A stretch of DNA of 64,000 bases, from positions 1,178,001-1,242,000 of the forward strand of contig CAVSJO010000006.1 in NCBI GenBank assembly GCA_963728445.1, in the 5' to 3' direction. The notes below the pieces were generated by a model. That model saw only the letters and a program-made list of their open reading frames with translations. It did no database searches and was not told where the DNA came from. A program made the position numbers and the translations under genes. This DNA is from CAVSJO01 sp963728445. Its GTDB lineage: Bacteria > Gemmatimonadota > Gemmatimonadetes > Longimicrobiales > RSA9. Each line of letters begins with the position of its first letter. Position 1 is the first letter of the stretch. This document shows, one piece after another, positions 1 to 7,463 of the stretch.

Positions 1-266
1 CGCGCGACCAGCTGATAGGAGCCCTGCAGATCACTGGATTCGTAGGTCAGGGCCCGCTCGACTCCTGCCGGCACCGTGCCAAGCTTCTTCTGGTCCCCCC
101 CGTTCCGACGTATCTCGATCGACATGTCATCGGACGGTTGCATGTCGTTCACGACGCTGATGGTCGCGCTCTCCTTCGTGCCATGGCTTCCGAAGAGGCC
201 GAAGCATCCGGTACTCAGGGATGCCAGAACGAGCACGAAAAAAACTGTGGATCGTCGCAGCTTCAC
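1..266 (-). CDS. Putative lipoprotein, 3' end outside the window
   Basis: The reading frame starts at a GTG (264-266) preceded by a strong GGAGG ribosome-binding site and runs off the window edge, leaving 88 codons. The N-terminus has a short basic stretch, a hydrophobic core and a lipobox (LSTGC) with the lipidated Cys near residue 19, so it is probably exported and lipid-anchored. The remainder shows a beta-rich pattern with no family I recognise. It follows the L,D-transpeptidase on the same strand after a gap of 131 bases, so the two could be co-transcribed. Function unknown. Confidence 0.65.
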   Translation of the reverse strand, partial: MKLRRSTVFFVLVLASLSTGCFGLFGSHGTKESATISVVNDMQPSDDMSIEIRRNGGDQKKLGTVPAGVERALTYESSDLQGSYQLVA

Positions 267-397
267 GGTTCCTCCTGGGTGAGAGAACATTCAATGGTGC
301 GTATATCGTGCCACGCGCAGCAAGCGGGGTGTGCAAGCCCTGTCCATCCGAGGGCCGGGACCATCCACGATCGGTCGGTGGCTCCGCGCTCGGCTCA

Positions 398-2182
398 TTA
401 TTCGACGAAGAGCTCCCGGGCGAGCCGCTCGTCATGCCCGTACACGTCGTCGCGGAAGTTCAGGCGCCCCTGGTCGTCCACCCACGCGGTGAAGTAGACG
501 ATCCTCACGGGCAGGCCATGCTTCAGCTGCACGGTGACGGTGCGCCCCCCGGCCATGGCCTCGTCGATGCGCTCCGCGCTCCAGGCCGGGTCGTCTCGAA
601 GCAGGTAGACCGCCAGTTCCTCCGGTCGGCTCAGGCGGATGCAGCCGTGACTGAAAGCCCGCTGCTCGAGGTCGAAGGCACCCCGGGACGGCGTGTCGTG
701 CATGTAGATGCTGTAGCTGTTGGGAAACAGGAACTTCACGCGCCCCAGCGCGTTTCCGGATCCCGGCCGCTGGCGGATCACCGGGCGTGCAGCAGTGCCA
801 CCGATGATCTCCATGTCGTTCTTCCGGAGATAGTCGGGGTCCTTTCTGAGCCGGGGCAGGATCTCGTTGCGCGTGATGCTCGCCGGGACCGTCCAGGTGG
901 GGCTGAAGACGATCTCGGACAGCGTATCCGCGAAGATCACCGTGCCGGTCGCGTTCGCACCCACTACCACGCCCATGCTCATCACCTCACCGCGCCCTTC
1001 GTACACGTGCAGGCGGAACTCGGGGATGTTCACCACGAGCAGGTCGGGCGGCCGCTCCTCGGGTACCCACCTCAGGCGTTCCATGTTGATGAGCATGGTG
1101 CGCAGGCGCTCCGCCAGCGGCACGTTCATGGCGCGCAGGAAGTCCGGACCGATGACGCCGTCCGACGCCAGGCCATGGCGCGTCTGGAAGCGCTCGACGG
1201 CGGCCACCATCGTGCTGTCGAAGCCGGACCCGGCGGCGTTCTCGTCGAGGTCGCCGAGCAGTCGAAGGCGGTCACGGATGGCGCCGACCACCTCGGAAGT
1301 GGCACCCACCTCGAGCTTGTGCACGCCCGGGGGCAGCTGCAGGACCGGCCACGGCCCATCGGCCAGAGCCCGGTACCTCTGGATTCCAGCCTTTAGCAGC
1401 TGGTACTGCGGGTTGATCGGCTCGTAGGCGGAGAGGTCCATCGTGCCCACGGCCAGCGAGTCAAGGAGGCGCGAGAGATCCTTCTTGGCCCGTGGGATGA
1501 ACCAGTTCAGCTCACGGAGATCCCGGCTCATGTAGCCGTCGTAGTTGCGATCGGCGAAGCGGAAGAACTCTGCGGTGAGGCGCAGCTCCAGGTCGACGGC
1601 GCACGTCTCGCACGACGGGACGCGGGAGCCTTCCGTGAAGCCCTCGTCATAGAGGGCGCGGAGGTTCGGACCCCGGGGATCGGTTTCTGACTCTCCTGTC
1701 GGTGCTACGCCGGCGAGGGCCACGAACGCCGCGGCACTGGCGGACAGGGAGTCGCGGACGATCCAGGCGAACTGCATGCTCCGCCTCCGATAGAAATCCA
1801 TCATCGAGGCGGAGTCGGCACGGTATCCCGGAAACCTGTCGAAGAATGCGCTGAGCCCCAGCGAATCCACCGTACGTGCGCTGTACGGATCCGTGGTCTC
1901 GAATACCGCGGCGACGGCCAGAGCCTTTTCCGCCAGCGTAGGTTCCGGCGGCGCCTGCGTGCAGCGCGTTGCGAGCAGGGTGAAGAGGAGTGGAACCAGA
2001 AGCTTCCGCCGCAGCCTTGGCGCTGAAACCGGACTCCTGCCGGTGGTGCGCGGGCGGTCCCCGCGGGGGGCGCGGGTGAAGCGGGGGACGGCGGGGTGGG
2101 CGGTCACGGCGCCGCCGGTGGGGCACCGGGCGACGATAGGGCCTCGTGTCTGCCCGGTCATTGAACCACGCTGGGACTTCAC
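398..2182 (-). CDS. L,D-transpeptidase, YcbB/LdtD-like lipoprotein
   Basis: Probable periplasmic enzyme that forms 3-3 cross-links in peptidoglycan or attaches proteins to it. The C-terminal YkuD domain carries the catalytic motif HGCIRL with the nucleophile Cys near residue 514 and the upstream SHGC context. A peptidoglycan-binding helical domain (FQTRHGLASDGVIG) lies at about residues 297-349, giving the YcbB order. The N-terminal part (about 70-280) is the scaffold usual for this family. A hydrophobic segment ending in LLATRC near residue 75 looks like a lipobox. The start is uncertain: the coordinate used is a GTG, an ATG lies seven codons later, and the first 50 or so residues are Pro/Arg-rich and may not be translated. 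Confidence 0.85.
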   Translation of the reverse strand: MKSQRGSMTGQTRGPIVARCPTGGAVTAHPAVPRFTRAPRGDRPRTTGRSPVSAPRLRRKLLVPLLFTLLATRCTQAPPEPTLAEKALAVAAVFETTDPYSARTVDSLGLSAFFDRFPGYRADSASMMDFYRRRSMQFAWIVRDSLSASAAAFVALAGVAPTGESETDPRGPNLRALYDEGFTEGSRVPSCETCAVDLELRLTAEFFRFADRNYDGYMSRDLRELNWFIPRAKKDLSRLLDSLAVGTMDLSAYEPINPQYQLLKAGIQRYRALADGPWPVLQLPPGVHKLEVGATSEVVGAIRDRLRLLGDLDENAAGSGFDSTMVAAVERFQTRHGLASDGVIGPDFLRAMNVPLAERLRTMLINMERLRWVPEERPPDLLVVNIPEFRLHVYEGRGEVMSMGVVVGANATGTVIFADTLSEIVFSPTWTVPASITRNEILPRLRKDPDYLRKNDMEIIGGTAARPVIRQRPGSGNALGRVKFLFPNSYSIYMHDTPSRGAFDLEQRAFSHGCIRLSRPEELAVYLLRDDPAWSAERIDEAMAGGRTVTVQLKHGLPVRIVYFTAWVDDQGRLNFRDDVYGHDERLARELFVE

Positions 2183-2254
2183 CGCGAAACATAACGGGAG
2201 GGGTGGCGGCCTACCAGCCCGACGCGGCGTGCCGACCTTCGGATACTTCCGCCC

Positions 2255-4612
2255 TCAGCCGCCCTTCCGGCCCAGGCGCTCGACGTTGCGTCGCGCTTCC
2301 TGCACGCGCGGCTGCAGCTCGGGATCGGCGTCCTTCCACAGCTCCGCCACCCGGGCCCAGTGAAGGCGCGCGCGGTCCGCGTCGCCGAGCTGCTCGGCGA
2401 GGCGGGCGGCGTGCTCGTGGCTGAAGACCAGGAAGAACGGGTCGTTCGGGATGGCGTTCTGACCGAACTGGTAGCGATCCGCCCAGCCCGTGTCGATGTA
2501 GGCTTCATACGCGGCCAGGGCAGAGTCTGGCATGGACGCGCCCTCGAACACGATCCCGCGCAGGGCGCCGAGACAGGCCTGACAGATTGCCAGCTGCTGC
2601 GCCCTCCTCAGTAGCGTGACGGCCTCGCTGCCGTTTCCGTTGGCGAGCTCGATGAACCCGCGAGCGGAAAGGAGCAGCGGCTGCTGGTAGAATTCCAGGT
2701 CCGGAATCCCCTCCTGCTCGAACCGCCCGATCAGCCGTCCGGCCTCCTGGGGCTTCCCCGCGGTCGCGAGGACGAGGGCGATCTGCGGATAGGGGCGGTC
2801 CGACACGTCCACCGAATCCATGCCCGGGCTCGCGAGGAGGTCCTCCGCCTGACGGACGGCAGCTTCGCGATCGCCGCGTACCCACAGGTCGAGGTACGAG
2901 GCGAAGAGGCAGTCGTACCCGCACTGCCCCGGCGGGACGTCGGAGCTCCAGGCGGATCGGGCACGCTGGAGCCGTCCGCGGGCGGCCTCGGTCACGCCCC
3001 GGAGGAACGGGTCCGGCTCGTCCGACTCGTGCGCCGTCACCATGGAATCGGCGGCTTCGAAATCGCCTCGGGCAAGGGCTATGAGCCAGTGGCTGTAAGA
3101 GGTCTGACGCTCGGGGACGCGCCCCCCGGCCTCCGCGATCGTGCTGTCTGCCGCTTCGATCCGGCCCTGGTCGAGCCGATTGTTGAAGATGTTCCAGTAC
3201 GCGGTTCTCGCCACCGACGGGTCCAGCTCGAGGGCGCGACGATTGAGCGTTTCCGCAGCCCTGTAGTTCTTCTGGTCGCCGTAGACGAGGCTCAGGTTGA
3301 TCAATGCGGCTCCGTCGCTCGAATCGATGGCGAGCAGGTCTTCGAACTCCCGCCGGGCGTCCTCCCTCTTGCCGGTCACCAGGGCCAGAAGCCCGCGGGC
3401 GTGGTGGCGCTCCGACTCGGTGAGATGGTCCTCCTGCCGTACGGCTTCGCGGGCGTGGTACAGCATGCTGTCCCGCTGCTGCCCCGCGTTGCTGAACAGC
3501 ACGGCCAGGGACCGGTGCGCATTCGCGAAATCCGGGTCCAGCTGGAGGGCTTCCCGGAACAGGGCGACCGAGCGCTCCCGATGCCCGAGATCGAGCTCCC
3601 GCCTGGCCTCGATGTACTTTCGCAGCGCCGGCAGGGATCGGGTGGTCACCTGCGTCAGCGGCGGGTTCGCGCGGATCGTGCGCAGCGATTCGCCGATCCG
3701 TTCCCGGAGCTGGCCGGTCAGGCGGTCGACGGCGGGCAGCAGGTCCGTCGAGTCCTTCGCCGTCTCTCGGAAGCTGGCGAGGACGCGGCCGGAATCCGGC
3801 GTGGCCAGGGTCGCCGTGATGAGGTAGGCGCCGCCGGCGGCAGAGACCTCGCCCTCGACCATTGCCTTGAGGCCGAGCCGGACGGCCAGCTCGCGGGCGA
3901 CGTCGCCCGTCAGCTGCGTCGAGTCCGGGCGGTCCATCCGCTGGAGCCCGTCCCGGACCTGGGAGCGATCGACGAGGCCGACGTAACGAGACTGGGACAG
4001 GTCGACGCGGAACGCTTCCGCCACGACGCGCGCCAGCACGGAGTCGCCGGTCATGGACCGGAAGTCCGCGACGAGGATGGGGTCCCGCACGTCCAGCTCC
4101 CCCTTCGCCACGAGGGATCCGACCGGGCCGATCCCGAGGGCCCGCATGCCCATGAAGCCCGTCACTCCGAGGCCGAGCAGGGCGAAGGCCAGAACGCCGG
4201 CCGTGATCGAGCGGTTCCACGTGAGGGTGTGGCGCAGACCGGCGGACCGAGCGTCTCTCGAGGCGGGTTCCGCGGACGGCGGAGCGGATGCGGCTGACGC
4301 GACGTCGCTCGCCGCGGTCTCCACGCGGCGCGCCTCGTCCGGGGCCTCCACGGCGGGCGAACGTTCGGCTGAGGGCGCGACGCCCCCGCCGCCCGGAAGG
4401 CCTTCCTGGACGAACGCCGTCGCCAGCACGATGGGCAGCCCGATGACGAAGAGGACGATGGCGAGCGGCGGGACCCAGCCGGGCAGACCCAGACCCTCCA
4501 CGAGGCCGAGCACGACCTGGTACGCGATCCATGCGCCGACCCCATAGATGCCGAGGACCTGCCAGATGGAACGGCGGTGGATCTCGCGGACGAGTCGACG
4601 GAATGCGGACAT
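2255..4612 (-). CDS. Membrane-anchored TPR protein
   Basis: Protein of 785 residues. The N-terminus (about 15-75) has two closely spaced hydrophobic segments of the type seen at the front of acidobacterial and gemmatimonadal TPR, cyclase and kinase-associated proteins. It is followed by a low-complexity Ala/Glu/Pro linker and another membrane segment near residue 140. Residues about 170-310 resemble the FlgO/CsgG-like region that precedes TPRs in these proteins. From about residue 330 to the end there are repeated helical hairpins with TPR spacing (for example ALQLDPDFANAHRSLAVLF). It probably scaffolds protein interactions at the membrane; the partner is unknown. No kinase or cyclase domain is present. 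Confidence 0.8.
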   Translation of the reverse strand: MSAFRRLVREIHRRSIWQVLGIYGVGAWIAYQVVLGLVEGLGLPGWVPPLAIVLFVIGLPIVLATAFVQEGLPGGGGVAPSAERSPAVEAPDEARRVETAASDVASAASAPPSAEPASRDARSAGLRHTLTWNRSITAGVLAFALLGLGVTGFMGMRALGIGPVGSLVAKGELDVRDPILVADFRSMTGDSVLARVVAEAFRVDLSQSRYVGLVDRSQVRDGLQRMDRPDSTQLTGDVARELAVRLGLKAMVEGEVSAAGGAYLITATLATPDSGRVLASFRETAKDSTDLLPAVDRLTGQLRERIGESLRTIRANPPLTQVTTRSLPALRKYIEARRELDLGHRERSVALFREALQLDPDFANAHRSLAVLFSNAGQQRDSMLYHAREAVRQEDHLTESERHHARGLLALVTGKREDARREFEDLLAIDSSDGAALINLSLVYGDQKNYRAAETLNRRALELDPSVARTAYWNIFNNRLDQGRIEAADSTIAEAGGRVPERQTSYSHWLIALARGDFEAADSMVTAHESDEPDPFLRGVTEAARGRLQRARSAWSSDVPPGQCGYDCLFASYLDLWVRGDREAAVRQAEDLLASPGMDSVDVSDRPYPQIALVLATAGKPQEAGRLIGRFEQEGIPDLEFYQQPLLLSARGFIELANGNGSEAVTLLRRAQQLAICQACLGALRGIVFEGASMPDSALAAYEAYIDTGWADRYQFGQNAIPNDPFFLVFSHEHAARLAEQLGDADRARLHWARVAELWKDADPELQPRVQEARRNVERLGRKGG

Positions 4613-4651
4613 GAGGGCGGGGTGCGGGGAGGCGGTTCGGGAGCAGATCCA

Positions 4652-4681
4652 AATATGGTCCGACTACGGCGAGCCCCGCAA
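4652..4681 (-). promoter_or_regulatory. Candidate sigma-70 promoter for the TPR gene
   Basis: Read on the minus strand: TTGCGG, an 18-base spacer, then CATATT, ending 40 bases upstream of the TPR gene start. It is the only A/T-rich -10-like hexamer in this interval. Assignment is by motif only. Confidence 0.35.
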
Positions 4682-4863
4682 TGACCGCAGGACGGCCGAG
4701 CCCCGCGGGACTCGCTTTTCGAACCGCCCGGCGCGACGGGTGTGCAGAGAGGCGGGGCCGATTCCCGGAGATCCCCTACCTGGCATCCGGGCCGGCTCCT
4801 ACGCCCGGGAGGGCCGCACGGCCGCATCTTGGCCATGAGACTCGAGTCACGCCGGGAGGCAAC

Positions 4864-5427
4864 ATGGACAGAAAGCGGATTCTGGTCCTGTACGGGACCA
4901 GCTACGGACAGACCGAGAAGATCGCGAAGCGCATCGGAGAGCTGCTCGGGGACGCCGGGCTCGATCCGGACGTGGTACGGGGTGACGGGGTTCCGGTGGG
5001 GTTCGATCCCGCCGGCTACGACGGGATCATCGTTGGTGCGTCCCTCATCGCGCGGGGACATCAGCGCTACGTGGCGGACTTCGTTCGGCGCAACCGTCGG
5101 CGGCTGAACACGACGCCGTCGGCGTTCTTCTCCGTCAGCGCGTCGGCAGGAAGCCACCTGCCGGAGGCACGGCAGGCCGCACGCGAGAAGATGGAAGAGT
5201 TCCTGGAGGAGACCGGCTGGAGCCCGGCCCGCCGCACCACGTTCGCGGGGGCTATCAACTACACGAAGTACGGGCTTCTGCTGCGCCTGGTCATGCGCTG
5301 GATCTCGGCGCGGAACGGCGGCGAGACCGATACCACACGCGACCACGAGTACACGGACTGGTCGCAGGTCGAGTCGTTCGCGGACGACTTCGCGGAGATC
5401 TTCGCGCCGGTGCCCGCCGCCGGCTGA
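4864..5427 (+). CDS. Flavodoxin-domain protein, HemG-like protoporphyrinogen oxidase family
   Basis: Protein of 187 residues matching the size and pattern of the HemG-type flavodoxin family, which uses FMN to oxidise protoporphyrinogen IX or acts as a general menadione-linked flavodoxin. The FMN phosphate loop is visible near the N-terminus (LYGTSYGQTEKIA), followed by the central strand IIVGASLIARGH and a Trp-rich C-terminus (TDWSQVESFADDF). The ATG at 4864 was chosen because GGGAGG sits just upstream and the flavodoxin fold starts immediately; the frame stays open further upstream but reads as low-complexity sequence. No other heme gene is nearby, so the exact substrate is not settled. Confidence 0.8.
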   Translation: MDRKRILVLYGTSYGQTEKIAKRIGELLGDAGLDPDVVRGDGVPVGFDPAGYDGIIVGASLIARGHQRYVADFVRRNRRRLNTTPSAFFSVSASAGSHLPEARQAAREKMEEFLEETGWSPARRTTFAGAINYTKYGLLLRLVMRWISARNGGETDTTRDHEYTDWSQVESFADDFAEIFAPVPAAG

Positions 5428-5509
5428 TGCGGCCCGGGGCCGGACGGGCGGAGTGGCGGGCAGCGGTGGAAGGCGGATGGGGGGTGTTCGCGGCGTCCGG
5501 CCTCGGATG

Positions 5510-5515
5510 CATATT
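5510..5515 (+). promoter_or_regulatory. Possible -10 element upstream of the DUF4342 gene
   Basis: CATATT lies 17 bases after a weak TTCGCG and 67 bases before the DUF4342 start, in an otherwise G/C-rich gap. Weak evidence. Confidence 0.25.
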
Positions 5516-5581
5516 GTTGATGGGTAGCAGTCGCCCAGCGTCGCGCCAGCGGCGCCGCAGATCCTGAACGCGGAAGGCCGC

Positions 5582-5878
5582 ATGACAGAGAACGTGATGG
5601 AAACCGGATCCGCCGAACAGTCGTCCGAATCCGGCCCGAAGCGCGAGCGGCACCGTGTGACGGGGGAGACGATCCTGGCGAAGGTCCGCGAGCTCGTGCA
5701 CGAGGGAAACGTCCGCCGGCTGATCATCCGGAACGATGACGGGCGGGTCCTGCTCGAGATGCCGCTGAACGTCGGAGTGGTCGGGGCCGTGCTGGCGCCG
5801 ATGTGGGCGGCGATCGGGGCCGTCGCTGCGCTGGTGAAGGACTGCTCCATCGAGGTGGAGCGGGAGCCTGAACCCTGA
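5582..5878 (+). CDS. DUF4342 family protein
   Basis: Protein of 98 residues matching the DUF4342 family. A charged N-terminus is followed by the conserved core (about residues 27-85) with the pattern VRELVHEGNVRRLIIR and LLEMPLNVGVVGAVLAP, then a hydrophobic segment rich in Ala and a short acidic tail. The family occurs in many bacteria, often as a stand-alone small protein and sometimes fused to UBA-like helices; its biochemical role is not known. The hydrophobic segment (about 63-85) could sit on or in a membrane. It stands alone between the flavodoxin and a tiny CxxC protein. Confidence 0.8.
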   Translation: MTENVMETGSAEQSSESGPKRERHRVTGETILAKVRELVHEGNVRRLIIRNDDGRVLLEMPLNVGVVGAVLAPMWAAIGAVAALVKDCSIEVEREPEP

Positions 5879-5924
5879 CGGGCTTCCCCGCTGCCGACGG
5901 TGCGGACGGGCCAATCCGCGACGG

Positions 5925-6092
5925 ATGATCGGCCTGCTCACCGTCTGGTTCGGGCCTCTGGCGGGCTTAGCCGCCGAGCCCGGCTACTTCTATCTGTGTC
6001 CCCGCTGCTACGGCCGGGTCGTCGCTCCGCACCTCGAAGCCGTGCGCGAGCGCCTGGGCGTCGCCCACCCCGGGGTCGAGCCGGGCGGGTAG
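5925..6092 (+). CDS. Small CxxC protein, hypothetical
   Basis: A 55-codon frame starting ATG and ending TAG. The first 18 residues are hydrophobic (MIGLLTVWFGPLAGLAAE) and are followed by a Cys pair in LCPRCYG and a helical, charged tail. The CxxC could be half of a zinc knuckle or a redox pair. There is no strong ribosome-binding site (GACGG only), and no family is recognised. It is kept because the frame is well separated from its neighbours and the composition looks protein-like. Confidence 0.35.
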   Translation: MIGLLTVWFGPLAGLAAEPGYFYLCPRCYGRVVAPHLEAVRERLGVAHPGVEPGG

Positions 6093-6162
6093 CCTGCCGC
6101 CTTCGCAGGAGGCAGCCGGCCAGTAGCTCGCCCGCGCTCGTTCCCGTCGCTATCCTGCCGCC

Positions 6163-7317
6163 ATGACACTGAAGACTTCGTCACGGGGGGACGTGCCCCC
6201 GTTCATCGTGATGGACGTTCTGCGCGCGGCCAACGAGCGGGAGGCGCAGGGCGCGAGCGTCGTCCACCTGGAAGTCGGGCAGCCGTCGTCGCCTGCCCCC
6301 GAAGGCGTCCGGGCAGCGGCCGCCCGGGCCGCAGGCCGGGAGCGCCTCGGCTACACGGACGCCCTCGGCACTCCGGCGCTGCGGGAGCGAATCGCCCGCC
6401 ACTACGGGGAGCGATACGGCGTGGACGTCGATCCGGCGCGCGTCGTCGCAACGACCGGATCGTCCGGTGCGTTTCTCCTGGCGTTCCTCGCAGCGTTCGA
6501 CGCCGGCGACCGGGTCGGCGTTCTCGTCCCCGGCTACCCTGCGTATCGGAACATCCTGTCCGCGCTGGGGCTGGAGCCGGTCCTGCTCGAAGCGGGCTTC
6601 GATCAGGAGTTCTCCCTGCGGGAGGAGGCGCTGGACGCGGGAGGGCGCCTGGACGGGCTCGTGCTCGCGAGCCCGGCGAATCCGACGGGCGTGGTGCTGG
6701 ACACCGAAGAGCTTCGGGCGCTCGCCGACGCGTGCGCCGAGCGAGGCATCCGGCTCATCTCCGACGAGATCTACCACGGTATCGAGTTCGAAGGGCGCGC
6801 CACGACGGCGGCGGCGCTCGCGGCCGACGCCGTCGTCGTAAACAGCTTTTCGAAGTACTACTCGATGACGGGGTGGCGGCTCGGCTGGATGGTGCTCCCG
6901 GAGCCCCTCGTCCGGCCGGTCGAGCGGCTCGCACAGAACCTGTACATCTCCCCGCCGGGCATCTCGCAGGCGGCGGCGGTCCACGCGTTTGACTGCGCGC
7001 AAGAGCTCGACGGTCACGTCGAGCGGTACCGGCGGAACCGGGACATCCTCGTGGATGCGCTGCCGGGTCTGGGCTTCCGCCGCTGGGCGCCGGCCCGCGG
7101 CGCGTTCTACCTCTACGTGGACGTCACCCCGCACACGTGCGACAGCGTGACGTGGGCCGCGCGGCTCCTCGACGAGACCGGTGTCGCCGTCACGCCCGGC
7201 ACCGATTTCGATCCGCGCCGCGGCCACGAATCCATCCGCATCTCCTTCGCCGGCTCCGAGGCGGAGATGGTCGAAGCCGTGGAGCGACTCTCCTCCTGGC
7301 TCCAGGGGATCCAATAG
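6163..7317 (+). CDS. PLP-dependent aminotransferase, class I/II (aspartate aminotransferase family)
   Basis: Fold-type I aminotransferase of 384 residues, a usual length. The PLP-binding Lys is K231 in the motif NSFSKYYSMTGWRLGW. Other family marks are GQPSSPAPEGV near the N-terminus, ASPANPTGVV (about 166-175), SDEIYHGIEF (about 200) and the C-terminal Arg that binds the substrate carboxylate (SIRISFAGS). It probably moves amino groups between an amino acid and a 2-oxo acid in the cytoplasm; the amino-acid preference cannot be read from sequence alone. It precedes the peptidase gene on the same strand, separated by a G-rich repeat tract, so co-transcription is possible but not clear. Confidence 0.88.
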   Translation: MTLKTSSRGDVPPFIVMDVLRAANEREAQGASVVHLEVGQPSSPAPEGVRAAAARAAGRERLGYTDALGTPALRERIARHYGERYGVDVDPARVVATTGSSGAFLLAFLAAFDAGDRVGVLVPGYPAYRNILSALGLEPVLLEAGFDQEFSLREEALDAGGRLDGLVLASPANPTGVVLDTEELRALADACAERGIRLISDEIYHGIEFEGRATTAAALAADAVVVNSFSKYYSMTGWRLGWMVLPEPLVRPVERLAQNLYISPPGISQAAAVHAFDCAQELDGHVERYRRNRDILVDALPGLGFRRWAPARGAFYLYVDVTPHTCDSVTWAARLLDETGVAVTPGTDFDPRRGHESIRISFAGSEAEMVEAVERLSSWLQGIQ

Positions 7318-7393
7318 GGCGACGGCCAGGGGCCAAGGCCAGGGACGGGGCGACGGACGGGGCCACGGACGGGGCCAGGGACGGGGGGTGGCA
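7318..7393 (+). repeat. Degenerate G-rich tandem tract after a stop codon
   Basis: Beginning at the base after the aminotransferase TAG, about 75 bases consist of loose repeats of GGGGCCACGGAC and GGCCAGGGAC. Runs of three to six G recur every 6-9 bases on the plus strand. The tract occupies half of the gap before the peptidase gene. Confidence 0.7.
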
Positions 7394-7463
7394 CGGCGCG
7401 CTCGCGGAGGGTACTCTGCGGGCGCGCCGTCGTCCTGCGGCGATTCCCCGAGCCCGAACTGCC

